Assembly: GCF_003336705.1 (NCBI RefSeq)
Contig: NZ_QMDL01000003.1
Location: 124,211 to 188,210 of the forward strand
Direction of reading: 5' to 3'
Source: Marinobacter litoralis
GTDB lineage: Bacteria > Pseudomonadota > Gammaproteobacteria > Pseudomonadales > Oleiphilaceae
DNA length: 64,000 bases
Position numbers and translations under genes: made by a program. The stretch's first letter is position 1; each line of letters opens with the position of its first letter. This document shows positions 27,117-36,564 of the stretch, one piece after another. Under the pieces are notes generated by a model. The model was not told the origin of the DNA. It searched no databases and saw only the letters and a list, made by a program, of their open reading frames with translations.

Positions 27117-28409
27117 TTAGGATTCTGCTTCGCGGGTCAGGTTGCGATTTCCTGCCTCTGTCACCACCACGTTGTCTTCAATTCGGATGCCCCCGCAGCC
27201 TTGCAGTACTTCCAACCTTTCGCGATTCAGGTGTTGCCCAAGAGGCCCGCCCAGTATCGGTTCGAGCAAGGAGGGTATGAAATACAACCCCGGCTCGATG
27301 GTCACCACCATGCCCGGCTCCAGCGTGCGAGTCAGACGCAGGAAAGGTGCATCGGCAGGTGGCGGTACGAGTTTACCGGCAACATCGTGTACCTGAGCAC
27401 CGAGAAAATGACCAATGCCGTGAGGGAAAAACGCACGGGTAATGCCCTCCTCCACCATTTCTTCATCGCTCAGCCCGGTAACCAGGCCCGCCGCATTCAG
27501 AAGAGCCGCAATCCCCTGATGGGTCCGGCGATGAATATCCACATACTCCACCCCTGGGGCCACCATGTCGCACAAACGGAACTGCAATTGCTCAAGCCCG
27601 TGCACCAAGGCGGCAAACCGCCCCTCCTCTACCCCGGCTGTGGTGCGGGTAATATCCGAGCAATAGCCTCGATAACGTACACCGGCATCGATCAGCAGAC
27701 TGCGTGACTTTAGCGGCGTTGCGGTGTCGTAGTACTGATAATGCAGCGTGCCGGCGTGTTCGTTGATGCCGATGATGCTGTGGTACGGCGCATCAGCCTC
27801 ACGCTGTCGGGTTGCCTGCTGGTAGGCCAGATTAATATCAAACTCACTGGCGCCCGCCAAAAAGGCATCGCGTGCCGCGCGATGGCCGGCCACTGCCAAC
27901 ACGTTGGCCTTGGCAAGGCAGGCTATTTCATAGGGGGTTTTGTGCACCCGGGTTTCGTCCAGCGCTGCGCACAGAGCCTCCGGGTTATGAGTGCCGGGCA
28001 AGCCGGAAAGCAGGTTTGGGTCGCCGATAACCGCCAGCTTGCTTACACCCTCAACCTCAGGAGCGGCGCGATGGTCGCGGTAGGTCAGTTCGATGTCTTC
28101 ATGCCAGGGCTCCGGCGTGAGCTCCAGAGTCGCATGCCAAAAGTCCACCGGTTGATACAACGACAACAACGGTTTGTGCCCGGGCCGGATCAACAGCCAC
28201 GCATGTTCAAACCCGGCCAGGCCGGTCCAATGCAGAAACGGGCCATAGCCCTGAAACGCCCAGCCCTGATCGTCACCGTATTGCAAAGGCGACGCTCCGG
28301 AGCTGATCAGCAATCCATCATACCCGTGTTCCGCCAGCGAGGCCTGGTATCGGGCTTGAAGCGTTTTGATGTGATCGCGCTGAAGCATCAGCAAATCGGT
28401 GTCCGGCAT
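27117..28409 (-). CDS. pepQ: Xaa-Pro dipeptidase (M24 family)
   Basis: 430 residues. A cytoplasmic metallopeptidase that splits dipeptides ending in proline. N-terminal creatinase-like domain, then the pita-bread domain with metal ligands in LLIDAGVRYRGYCSDITRT, FFPHGIGHFLGAQVHD and VVTIEPGLYF. The start at MPDTDLLML has AGGA 8 nt upstream; the longer frame to 28538 overlaps the transporter gene. It is the last gene after the peptide ABC transporter operon (70 bp gap, same strand), which fits cleavage of imported peptides. Confidence 0.93.
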   Translation of the reverse strand: MPDTDLLMLQRDHIKTLQARYQASLAEHGYDGLLISSGASPLQYGDDQGWAFQGYGPFLHWTGLAGFEHAWLLIRPGHKPLLSLYQPVDFWHATLELTPEPWHEDIELTYRDHRAAPEVEGVSKLAVIGDPNLLSGLPGTHNPEALCAALDETRVHKTPYEIACLAKANVLAVAGHRAARDAFLAGASEFDINLAYQQATRQREADAPYHSIIGINEHAGTLHYQYYDTATPLKSRSLLIDAGVRYRGYCSDITRTTAGVEEGRFAALVHGLEQLQFRLCDMVAPGVEYVDIHRRTHQGIAALLNAAGLVTGLSDEEMVEEGITRAFFPHGIGHFLGAQVHDVAGKLVPPPADAPFLRLTRTLEPGMVVTIEPGLYFIPSLLEPILGGPLGQHLNRERLEVLQGCGGIRIEDNVVVTEAGNRNLTREAES

Positions 28410-28479
28410 GTCGGGTTCCTGTTCAGTAAATAGGGTTGAAGAAAGCCTCCCTGCTGTCTTCCTGGATTGCCCTAGCTCG

Positions 28480-29490
28480 TTACAGCCGCCCTTCTTCCAC
28501 ACCGTGGCAGGCAACCTGCACATTGGCGTCGGTGGCAATCAGCTTTGGTACTTCGGTACGACAGCGCTCGTTGGCGTGCGGGCAACGACCGTGGAAAACG
28601 CACCCTGACGGCAAGTTCACCGGCGTAGGCACTTCTCCCTGCAAGCGAATGTAATTAGGCCGTTCATCTTCCAATCGGGGAATCGCTGACAGCAGTGCCT
28701 GTGTGTACGGGTGCCGAGGGGTTGCGAACAAGGATTTAGTATCCGCCAACTCACACACCCGGCCCAGATACATCACCGCCACCCGGGTACCAAAGTGCTC
28801 TACCACCGCCAAGTCGTGAGTGATGAACAGGTAGGTCAGGTTGCGGGTTTCCTGCGCTTCCATCATCAGGTTGAGCACCTGCGCCTGAATGGACACATCC
28901 AGCGCCGAAATGGGCTCATCGGCCACAATGAACTCCGGGTCGACAGCAAGCGCGCGGGCAATGGCGATACGCTGGCGCTGACCGCCGGAGAATTCGTGAC
29001 CGAACCGGCTACCCCAATCCGGATCAATCCCGACCGACTGCATGACTTCCTGAACTTTGGCGCGCACGTCACTCTGGGACAGATCCGGCTGGTGAAAGCG
29101 AACCGGTTCTTCCAGAGTTTGCTGAATAGTCATGCGCGGGTTCAACGACGCATAGGGGTTCTGGAAGATCATTTGCATTTTGCGGCGATACGGCAGTGCA
29201 TCACGCCCCTTCAGGTTATCAATGCGCTTGCCGTCGTAATGGATCTCGCCAGCGGTGGGAGATAACAGCCCCATCACGGTGCGGGCCACCGTCGATTTGC
29301 CGCAACCGGATTCACCCACGACACACAGGGCCTCGCCTTTCTGCACCTGCAGGTCTACCCCATTGATGGCGTGAACCGCCTCCTGTTTGCGCTGGAAGCG
29401 ACCGTCTTTGAAAGTGATTTGCTCGAGCAGACTGCCGGACAGATCGAACTGTTTTTCCAGGCCGCGAATTTCAACCAAGGGGGAGGTCAT
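28480..29490 (-). CDS. Peptide ABC transporter ATP-binding protein (DppF/OppF type)
   Basis: 336 residues. ATPase of a peptide importer: Walker A GESGCGKSTVART, signature FSGGQRQRIAIARAL, Walker B FIVADEPISALD, and the C-terminal iron-sulfur/oligopeptide tail (PSGCVFHGRCPHANERC) of the Dpp/Opp family. The ATG overlaps the stop of the preceding ATPase gene by 4 nt (ATGA), so the start at [10 protein letters not shown] is preferred to a 49-codon extension. Confidence 0.93.
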   Translation of the reverse strand: MTSPLVEIRGLEKQFDLSGSLLEQITFKDGRFQRKQEAVHAINGVDLQVQKGEALCVVGESGCGKSTVARTVMGLLSPTAGEIHYDGKRIDNLKGRDALPYRRKMQMIFQNPYASLNPRMTIQQTLEEPVRFHQPDLSQSDVRAKVQEVMQSVGIDPDWGSRFGHEFSGGQRQRIAIARALAVDPEFIVADEPISALDVSIQAQVLNLMMEAQETRNLTYLFITHDLAVVEHFGTRVAVMYLGRVCELADTKSLFATPRHPYTQALLSAIPRLEDERPNYIRLQGEVPTPVNLPSGCVFHGRCPHANERCRTEVPKLIATDANVQVACHGVEEGRL

Positions 29491-30485
29491 GAGCGCTCCT
29501 CCTGCATGTGTTTCTCCTGTTCCATCCGTTTGCTGACTTCGAAACACGCCACATCCACATTTCCCGCATGTACATAGTCCGGCATAGCCTGCCGACACTG
29601 ATCGGTCGCATAGTCGCAACGGGGGTGGAACGGGCAACCCGTGGGCACGTTTTTCAGCGACGGCATAGAGCCGGGAATCTGAAACAGCCTTGCACCCGGT
29701 TCGCCCATTTGCGGCAAGGCGCTGATCAGACCAACCGTGTATGGGTGCTGAGCGTTGTCGATTATGTCCCGAGTCGGCCCCTGTTCAATGATACGGCCGG
29801 AGTACATCACCAGCATCCGCTGGGTCACCTGAGACACCACGCCAAGATCGTGGGTAATCAGCATCAGCGCGACGTTTTCCTGCTCACACAGGTTAAGCAG
29901 CAAATCCATGATTTCGGCCTGAATGGTGACATCCAGAGCGGTGGTTGGCTCATCGGCGATGATCACTTCCGGGTCCAGCAACAGGGCGATCGCAATGATC
30001 ACCCGCTGGCGCATGCCGCCAGACAACTCATGGGGGTATTGATCCAGCCGTTTCTCCGGCGACGGAATCTGCACTTTCTGAAGTCGATCCAAGGCAATGG
30101 CGCGGGCTTCTTTTTTGCTGATTTTCCGGTGCGCCAGAATGGCCTCAACCATCTGGGTGCCAATGGTCAGCACCGGATTCAGGGTCATCATCGGATCCTG
30201 AAAAATCATCGCAATGCGATTGCCCCGAATTTTGCGCAATTCTCGCTCGCTCATGGCAGCGAGGTCTTTGCCTTCAAACAGGATTTGGCCACCGGCAATG
30301 TAGCCCGGCTTGGCGATCAGATTCAGGATGGAGAATGCCGCCACCGATTTGCCGGCCCCGGACTCCCCGACTAAGCCAAGGCGCTCGCCCTTATCCAGGC
30401 TGAAACTGATGCCGCGCAAGGCCGTGAGATCACCACCACGCACCGCAAAACGTACATCCAGATTTTTCACTTCCAACAGTGCCAT
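29487..30485 (-). CDS. Peptide ABC transporter ATP-binding protein (DppD/OppD type)
   Basis: 332 residues. Second ATPase of the importer: Walker [41 protein letters not shown] and the family C-terminal cysteine motif [14 protein letters not shown]. Begins 4 nt after the permease gene upstream and overlaps the next ATPase gene by 4 nt. Confidence 0.93.
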   Translation of the reverse strand: MALLEVKNLDVRFAVRGGDLTALRGISFSLDKGERLGLVGESGAGKSVAAFSILNLIAKPGYIAGGQILFEGKDLAAMSERELRKIRGNRIAMIFQDPMMTLNPVLTIGTQMVEAILAHRKISKKEARAIALDRLQKVQIPSPEKRLDQYPHELSGGMRQRVIIAIALLLDPEVIIADEPTTALDVTIQAEIMDLLLNLCEQENVALMLITHDLGVVSQVTQRMLVMYSGRIIEQGPTRDIIDNAQHPYTVGLISALPQMGEPGARLFQIPGSMPSLKNVPTGCPFHPRCDYATDQCRQAMPDYVHAGNVDVACFEVSKRMEQEKHMQEERS

Positions 30486-30489
30486 GGCG

Positions 30490-31422
30490 TTACCCCTTAT
30501 ACAGCCGTGGGTTCATCACATCCCGCAACCAGTCACCCAACAGATTGATGACCAGCACGAGCACCACCAGCACTAACCCCGGGATCAAAGTAATCCACCA
30601 GGAGCCGCTCTGAATGAAATCAAAACCGGATTTGATCAAGGAACCCAATGACGGCTGGGTTTCCGGCATACCCAAACCCAGAAACGACAGCGCCGCTTCG
30701 GAAATAATGGCGTTAGCGATTTGCACCGTGCCAATGACAAAAATCGGCGACAACGTATTAGGCAGGATATGGCGGAACATAATGCGAGGCGTACCGAAAC
30801 CCATCACCTTGGCCGCATCGACATACTCTTTCTTTTTCTCCGCCAGCACCGAGGCTCGCACGGTACGGGCAATCTGTGGCCACTCGGCCACACCGATGAT
30901 GAAGATCAGCATGTAGATGGCAATTTCCCCGAACATCAGGTTGCCGAAGCTGGCTTTGAAAACCGCGCCCACAATGATGGCGACCATCAGGGTGGAGAAA
31001 GACAGCTGCACATCGGCAATACGCATCAGGACTGCGTCTACTTTGCCGCCCAGGTAGCCGGCCATCAGACCGAACAGAACGCCGAGAATCGATTGCAGCA
31101 ACACGGCGCCGAAACCGATCATCAACGACACCCGGGTGCCGTACAGAATGGTGGAGAGCAAATCACGCCCCTGAGCATCGGTGCCCAGCGGGAACGCAGG
31201 ATCAGCCCCATCCAGCCCGGCCGGTGGCAACTCGGAATTCATGATATCGATCTGTGCCAGATCGTAGGGATCAGCGGGCGCCAGCATCGGCGCAAACACC
31301 GCCGCCAGCACCATCAGCAACAAGACAACAAAACTGAGAATGGCCACTTTGTCGCGCTTGAAGCTGTACCAGAAAAAGGACTCGCGGAAGCGGTCCCAGC
31401 GGGAAACCGTTGCCGTTGTCAT
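30490..31422 (-). CDS. Peptide ABC transporter permease (DppC/OppC type)
   Basis: 310 residues, about six membrane segments with an N-terminal cytoplasmic stretch and the OppC N-terminal domain. The EAA-type coupling loop (ASVLAEKKKEYVDAAKVMGF) is clear. Its ATG overlaps the stop of the partner permease gene by 4 nt. Confidence 0.93.
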   Translation of the reverse strand: MTTATVSRWDRFRESFFWYSFKRDKVAILSFVVLLLMVLAAVFAPMLAPADPYDLAQIDIMNSELPPAGLDGADPAFPLGTDAQGRDLLSTILYGTRVSLMIGFGAVLLQSILGVLFGLMAGYLGGKVDAVLMRIADVQLSFSTLMVAIIVGAVFKASFGNLMFGEIAIYMLIFIIGVAEWPQIARTVRASVLAEKKKEYVDAAKVMGFGTPRIMFRHILPNTLSPIFVIGTVQIANAIISEAALSFLGLGMPETQPSLGSLIKSGFDFIQSGSWWITLIPGLVLVVLVLVINLLGDWLRDVMNPRLYKG

Positions 31423-32468
31423 GCTTTCTTACCTGCCAGTTTGACGGTGGGGTTGACCAGTCCGTAGATCAAATCCACCAGTGTGTTGGTAATCACAAAG
31501 ATCAGACCTACCACCATCAGGTAAGCCACAATCAGCGGGATGTCACTGCGAGTAATGGCTTCCAGGAACATTAGCCCTAATCCGGGCCACTGGAACACCG
31601 TCTCGGTCAGAATCGTGTAGGCCACCATGATGCCAATTTGCACACCTCCCACGGTAATGACCGGCAGCATGGTGTTTTTCAAGGCATGGAGGAAGTTAAT
31701 GCGGCCGGCACTCAAGCCTTTGGCGCGGGCAAAACGGATGTAGTCGCTCTGCAACACCTCCATCATTTCCGCGCGGATCAAGCGGATAAACAAAGGCAAC
31801 ATGATCGAGGCCAGCGAGATGCACGGCAGCAGCAGGTGCGCCAAGCCTTCGCGGGTAAACAATCCAGAATGCCAGGTGCCAAACAAGTGAACGAGATCAT
31901 CACCACGGCCGTAAGACGGCAATCCGCCTTCGGTGGTGAGGAATTCGTTCATCCACTGCCCCCAACCGGTGTCGCCCGGAAACCAGTTCACGGTGACACC
32001 GATGGAAAACAATTGGATCAAGACAATGGCCGTGAGGAACACCGGTATGGAGATACCCACGGTGCTCACGCCCATAAAAAATTTAGACAGCCATGCTTGT
32101 GGACGGATGGCCGAATAGACGCCAATCGGAACCGATAAAAAGATAATGATTAAACTGGCACCGATCACCAGCTCGAGGGTGGCGGGCAGATGCTCCCCGA
32201 TCACTTCCAGCGCCGGCTTGCTGTAAAAATAGGAGTTGCCGAGATCGCCCTGAATGGCGTTACCGGCGAATCGAAAATACTGAACGAGGAAGGGATCGTT
32301 CAATCCCAACTCTTCTCGAATGGCTTCCCGTTCCTCTTCTGAAACGGACATGCCCACCATTTCCTGAAGCGGGTCCCCAAGGCCATCCTGTATGGCAAAG
32401 GCGATCACACTGATTACAAACATAACCAGCAACGCCTGGGATATCCGCTGAACTAAAAAAGCTAGCAT
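31419..32468 (-). CDS. Peptide ABC transporter permease (DppB/OppB type)
   Basis: 349 residues with six membrane segments; the coupling loop reads MMEVLQSDYIRFARAKGLS. It has a rather long periplasmic loop after the third segment (about residues 160-220). Follows the binding-protein gene after 80 bp that hold a strong hairpin (32499-32525), and overlaps the next permease gene by 4 nt. Confidence 0.93.
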   Translation of the reverse strand: MLAFLVQRISQALLVMFVISVIAFAIQDGLGDPLQEMVGMSVSEEEREAIREELGLNDPFLVQYFRFAGNAIQGDLGNSYFYSKPALEVIGEHLPATLELVIGASLIIIFLSVPIGVYSAIRPQAWLSKFFMGVSTVGISIPVFLTAIVLIQLFSIGVTVNWFPGDTGWGQWMNEFLTTEGGLPSYGRGDDLVHLFGTWHSGLFTREGLAHLLLPCISLASIMLPLFIRLIRAEMMEVLQSDYIRFARAKGLSAGRINFLHALKNTMLPVITVGGVQIGIMVAYTILTETVFQWPGLGLMFLEAITRSDIPLIVAYLMVVGLIFVITNTLVDLIYGLVNPTVKLAGKKA

Positions 32469-32498
32469 GAAGGTTTTACCGTTGGTGAGTACTAATTT

Positions 32499-32525
32499 AC
32501 CCCTCTCCCTTTGCGGGAGAGGGGT
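32499..32525 (-). repeat. Intercistronic hairpin between binding protein and permease genes
   Basis: A perfect 11-bp stem (ACCCCTCTCCC with its complement) around a 5-nt loop, with no T-run after it on the minus strand. Such hairpins at this place in binding-protein transporter operons usually protect the upstream mRNA end and raise binding-protein levels over the membrane parts. Confidence 0.7.
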
Positions 32526-32548
32526 TTGAAGGCAGGAACTAGTGCCTG

Positions 32549-34111
32549 TTATTCAACGACAAGATCACCCAGATACGGGAAGTTCATCACGTTGAGTACA
32601 GGTGCGATGTTGACGCCTTTTTTGGCGGCCCATGCCAGATCCTGCCAGTGCAAGGGTACAAAAGCGGCGTCATCGTACAAGCGCTGCTCAACTTCTTGCA
32701 ACATGGCTGCACGCTTGTCGAGGTCGGTCTCAACGTTGGCTTTCTGCACCAGCGCATCGATTTCCGGGTTGCAGTAGTTGCCTGCATTGTACTGGCCAGA
32801 GCCAGAGTCAGAATCCGGGCAGAAGGTCAGGAACTCGAAGAAGTTCGCAGAATCCTCGGTATCGGCATGCCAGCCGATCAGCATCATGTCCGCGGCGCGG
32901 TTATCATACTCCGGCCAGTACTGAGCTTTCGGCAAGGTTTTCAGATCCACTTTGATGTTGATCCGCGCCAACATCGCCGCAGCCGCCTGCGCGATTTTGT
33001 CATCGTTCACGTAGCGGTTGTTCGGCGCCATCATGGTGATGGTGAAACCGTCTTCGTAACCCGCTTCTTTCATCAACTGCTTAGCTTTCGCCACATCAAA
33101 CCGTGGTTTCAGGTTTTCATTGTGGCCCTGATAACCGGCTGGCGACATTTGGGCTGCAGGCGTGGCAAAGCCCTTCATGATCTTGGCGGCGATGCCTTCC
33201 TGGTTGATGGCATACGCAATGGCCTGACGCACCTTCGGGTTCTTGAAGGCTTCGACTCGCTCCTGGTTCATGTGGAACAGGATGATACGAGTACCGCTCA
33301 TGGTCACCAGTTCGCTGTTGCGATCGCGCTTGATGCGGTCCAGATCATTCGGTGGCACCGGCGCGATGAAATCCACGCCGCCTGACAGCAGTGCCGACAC
33401 GCGAGTCGCGTTTTCTTTGATCGGAGTCAGCACGATTTTGCCGACGTTACCCGGCGACTCGGTATCCCAGTAGTTATCGAAGCGTTCAAACTCAACACGC
33501 ACACCCTGGCGGCGGTCGGCGACCGTGAAAGGCCCGGTACCGGAGAGATTCTCAGAGGCGAAGGAGTTGCCGTGTTTGAGGATGGCACCTTTGTCTTTGC
33601 CGTCTTCGGTTTTGCCGCTATAGAACTTGCTGTCCAGCGGGAAGATGTAGGTCGCCGTGTTCAGCAGCAGCGGGTACGGCTCTGACGTCTTCAGCTCGAA
33701 GGTGTAATCATCGATGACGTTGATGCCGCTGAACGGTTTGAAGATGGCCTTGAAGTCCTGACTTTCTTTCAGACGGTCAAAGGTGAACTTCACATCGGCC
33801 GAGGTGAACTCGTTACCTGAGTGGAACTTCACGCCTTTACGCAGGGTAAAGCGCATGGTGTTTTCATCCACACGCTCCCAGCTTTCCGCCAGACGCGGCT
33901 CGAAGCCGAGATCTTTTGTCCAACGCACGAGCGGGTCAAACGTCATATGGGACAACTGCAGAATACCGCCAGACAGTTGCTCGTGGATATCCAGAGTGAC
34001 TGGATCAGAATCGTACGCCACCTTCAGTTCTTTCGTTGCCTCAGCGGACAAAGCCACTGGCGCGGAAGCCAGCGCCATCGAACCGATCAAAGCTGCCAAT
34101 AATTTTTTCAT
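32549..34111 (-). CDS. Peptide-binding periplasmic protein (SBP family 5)
   Basis: 520 residues with a signal peptide MKKLLAALIGSMALASAPVA and cleavage after LSA. Solute-binding protein family 5 of Dpp/Opp importers: the family block FEPRLAESWERVDENTMRFT and the LRKGVKFHSGNEFTSADVKF stretch are clear. The start is chosen from the signal peptide; in-frame ATGs four and six codons upstream are possible and the ribosome site is weak. Peptide length preference cannot be told; nickel or haem are family alternatives, but the linked pepQ favours peptides. Confidence 0.92.
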   Translation of the reverse strand: MKKLLAALIGSMALASAPVALSAEATKELKVAYDSDPVTLDIHEQLSGGILQLSHMTFDPLVRWTKDLGFEPRLAESWERVDENTMRFTLRKGVKFHSGNEFTSADVKFTFDRLKESQDFKAIFKPFSGINVIDDYTFELKTSEPYPLLLNTATYIFPLDSKFYSGKTEDGKDKGAILKHGNSFASENLSGTGPFTVADRRQGVRVEFERFDNYWDTESPGNVGKIVLTPIKENATRVSALLSGGVDFIAPVPPNDLDRIKRDRNSELVTMSGTRIILFHMNQERVEAFKNPKVRQAIAYAINQEGIAAKIMKGFATPAAQMSPAGYQGHNENLKPRFDVAKAKQLMKEAGYEDGFTITMMAPNNRYVNDDKIAQAAAAMLARINIKVDLKTLPKAQYWPEYDNRAADMMLIGWHADTEDSANFFEFLTFCPDSDSGSGQYNAGNYCNPEIDALVQKANVETDLDKRAAMLQEVEQRLYDDAAFVPLHWQDLAWAAKKGVNIAPVLNVMNFPYLGDLVVE

Positions 34112-34145
34112 CGCGTATCCCATCGCCATTATAAGAATTTTGGAT

Positions 34146-34183
34146 GCATCGATGCTGTATATGCATTCGACGTCTAAGCTCAA
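34146..34183 (-). promoter_or_regulatory. Candidate promoter and palindrome before the peptide transporter operon
   Basis: On the minus strand TTGAGC (34183-34178), 16 nt, TATACA (34161-34156), predicting a start near 34149. A perfect 10-bp palindrome GCATCGATGC (34146-34155) overlaps this start and could be an operator. Confidence 0.35.
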
Positions 34184-34276
34184 AACTAGCTGGCAAAATA
34201 CGTTACATCAATAGAAATTATTAGTCAGGGTTCTTTCAGAAGAAAATGGAGAGGACGCTTTCGCTGCCTTGGCAGT

Positions 34277-34708
34277 TCAAGGCGTTAACGCCACCTTGAA
34301 CCAATAGGCCTCAATGACCCGCATAACCTCAACCAGCCCCTGAAAGCGGACTGGCACACGAATCACCGAAGCAACACCTTGTGCGTAGAGACCGGTAAGA
34401 TCAAATTTGGGGGGGTCCACGAAGAAAACGATGAGTGGTACGTGCCGGAACTTTCCGGAGGCCTTCATAGTCAGGACCCACTCCTCAGCATTGGCCGTAT
34501 TCTCGCTGATCAGATACATCACCAGATGGGGAAAGGACTCGGAATCCGCCTCCAGACCAGCCGCGCACGCGTCAAACTCTGCTTCGCTAGCCAACACCGT
34601 CAGGTTGTGGCCCAAGGCATTCATCCGCAGCGCTTCTTCGAGATCCTGACCTTCTTTGTGCGCGGCAATCAGCCACACGTTCAAACCAACTCTTCGTGGA
34701 TACAGCAT
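34277..34708 (-). CDS. Receiver-like protein without phosphorylation site
   Basis: 143 residues. The fold and end (GVASVIRVPVRFQGLVEVMRVIEAYW) look like small single-domain response regulators of the RcpA type, whose usual ending is KPV-F plus a late YW. But the acidic pocket and acceptor Asp are missing (PHLVMYLISEN where a DLILLD-like strand is expected) and the conserved Lys is Arg. Probably a pseudo-receiver that acts by binding. It is last in line after the REC-GGDEF-EAL gene, 30 bp away, same strand. Confidence 0.7.
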   Translation of the reverse strand: MLYPRRVGLNVWLIAAHKEGQDLEEALRMNALGHNLTVLASEAEFDACAAGLEADSESFPHLVMYLISENTANAEEWVLTMKASGKFRHVPLIVFFVDPPKFDLTGLYAQGVASVIRVPVRFQGLVEVMRVIEAYWFKVALTP

Positions 34709-34738
34709 CGTCTCTCCCTATACTTGCTGCCGCTACAG

Positions 34739-36466
34739 TCACTGTTTCTTGCTGTCTGTTCGCCCCTGCAAGACACAATCACTGGCTTCTTCAAAACTCA
34801 AGGGCATGGATACGAGGTACCCCTGACCCAGCGAACACCCTATTTCACGAAGCGAGGACAACTGCTCCGTCGTTTCAATTCCTTCAGCAATCACTTCCAT
34901 GCCTAAGGACCTCGCCATCGTCACTATAGCCGTGCAAATTTCAGATTCTTTCAGTGCAACCGAACCTTCCGACACGAAGCTTTTGTCGATCTTCACGATA
35001 TCGGCGGGGAATTGCCGCAGGTAGCGCAGAGACGAGTACCCGGTTCCAAAGTCATCAATGGCTATTTTGACCCCCAGTTCGCGCAAACGAACCAGCTCGT
35101 TTGAAACACGACCATGTTCCTCAACGCCATCCAGCAAACTTTCCTCTGTGACTTCTACCTCTATCTGATCCAACGCCACCCCGTGGGCCACCGCCATAGA
35201 CTCCAGGGCCTCAACGAACTTGCCCGACTTCAGCTGCAGTGGCGACACGTTGAGTGCAATCCGGCAATCCGAAACTCCGTGTTGTTTCCACTCACGCAGG
35301 TACTCGCAAACTTTGGAAACCACCCACTCACCGACGGGCACAATCAAGCCTGTTTTCTCGGCAACCGGAATGAATTCAAAGGGGGATATCATCCCGTCCG
35401 CACCGGCATGCCAGCGCAACAGGGCTTCAAAGCCGGTTAACCCCTGGTCTTCCAACCTCCACTGAGGCTGGAGAACCAGTTCAAACTGGTCGTGTTCAAG
35501 TGCATGCCTCAACCCTTTTTCGAGGTAAAGGTGCCTCTCCAGCTGGGTCTGTAAGTTCGAGGTGAAACACTTGATTTTACTGACACCCTTTCGTTTCGCC
35601 TCATAAAGCGCAATGTCCGCTTTTTGCATCAGCTTGATGGGCGTATCGCCGTTTTCTGGATACAGGGCGACACCGACACTGGCCGTTATGTTTAGTTCAT
35701 GGCCTCCGACCGGAGAGGGGTGCGCGAGAGCTCGTACGATCTTCTGCGCAACGATCAAGGCATCGTCAACACTGTGCAGTTCATCAATAAGGATGGTGAA
35801 TTCATCACCGCCAATCCGCGCAATGAAATCCGACTCCCGGACCACGGCCTTCAAGCGATCTGATATGAGCAACAACAGTAAGTCACCCGTCGGGTGTCCG
35901 AGCGAATCATTGATTTCCTTGAAGCGATCAAGGTCTAGGAAAAGCACGGCCAGCTTGCCACCAGAACGCTTACATCGAGCCAGCGAGCTTTCAAGAATCT
36001 CTTCAAACAGAAGCCGGTTGCCCAACCCTGTTAACGGATCTCGCTTCGCTAACCTTTGAAGCTCGAGTTCAGCCTCTTTGTGCCGGATCGCGTGGCGGAC
36101 CGTCCGTTCCAGCAAAGGCAAACTGATCTCGTCCTTGGGCAAAAAATCGGCGGCCCCAAGCTCGAGTACCTCGTCATCTAATGTTGGCGAATCCGCTCCG
36201 GTCCAAACAACGATGGGCACTTCGCAATGGGCTCTTCTGGCTTCCCGCAGGATGTCACCCGCGGTGTCTCTACCCAGAAAGTAATCCACCAAAAACACGT
36301 CGCATTCAGGGGCCAACAATTCCTGACGCACTTCATCAAAGGAGCCAAAATGGCTCAGCTCGTACCGAAACCGGGTTGAACCAAGAAGCAGCTCGTCAAG
36401 AATAAGGAAGTCGGCGGGGTCATCGTCGATGATGTGCACCCGAATCGTTTTCTTGTTGCTAACCAC
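34739..36466 (-). CDS. REC-GGDEF-EAL response regulator
   Basis: 575 residues from a GTG that has GGAG 7 nt upstream (a TTG five codons earlier is the other choice). Order: receiver (VHIIDDDPADFLIL, acceptor Asp in VFLVDYFLG, Lys in FLPKDE), GGDEF domain with intact RIGGDEFTILID (near residue 235), EAL domain with FEALLRWH, NVSPLQL, DDFGTGYSS and EGIETT. Both c-di-GMP synthesis and breakdown sites are kept. The GTG overlaps the stop of a response-regulator remnant upstream, so it once was, or still is, coupled to a decayed kinase operon. Confidence 0.92.
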   Translation of the reverse strand: MVSNKKTIRVHIIDDDPADFLILDELLLGSTRFRYELSHFGSFDEVRQELLAPECDVFLVDYFLGRDTAGDILREARRAHCEVPIVVWTGADSPTLDDEVLELGAADFLPKDEISLPLLERTVRHAIRHKEAELELQRLAKRDPLTGLGNRLLFEEILESSLARCKRSGGKLAVLFLDLDRFKEINDSLGHPTGDLLLLLISDRLKAVVRESDFIARIGGDEFTILIDELHSVDDALIVAQKIVRALAHPSPVGGHELNITASVGVALYPENGDTPIKLMQKADIALYEAKRKGVSKIKCFTSNLQTQLERHLYLEKGLRHALEHDQFELVLQPQWRLEDQGLTGFEALLRWHAGADGMISPFEFIPVAEKTGLIVPVGEWVVSKVCEYLREWKQHGVSDCRIALNVSPLQLKSGKFVEALESMAVAHGVALDQIEVEVTEESLLDGVEEHGRVSNELVRLRELGVKIAIDDFGTGYSSLRYLRQFPADIVKIDKSFVSEGSVALKESEICTAIVTMARSLGMEVIAEGIETTEQLSSLREIGCSLGQGYLVSMPLSFEEASDCVLQGRTDSKKQ

Positions 36467-36560
36467 TAGGCAGCTCCACAACTGAACACCAATAGGCGTT
36501 GAACGCTTTCACCTGGGTCACCAGCTTTTCGAAATCCACAGGCTTGGCGATGTCGGCACG
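36459..36560 (-). pseudogene. C-terminal remnant of a single-domain response regulator
   Basis: About 33 codons reading RADIAKPVDFEKLVTQVKAF then NAYWCSVVELP, which is the end of an RcpA-like receiver (KPVDF motif and late YW). The first 100 or so residues, including the acceptor Asp, are missing; the sequence passes straight from the end of the kinase ATPase domain into this tail in a different frame. A deletion joining the 3' part of the kinase to the 3' part of the regulator explains this. Confidence 0.65.
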
Positions 36561-36564
36561 GGAT

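Noticed and set aside
29508..30374. 288-codon plus-strand frame opposite the transporter ATPase gene
   Set aside because: Antisense to a clear ATPase; histidine- and glutamine-rich shadow composition; no recognisable motif.
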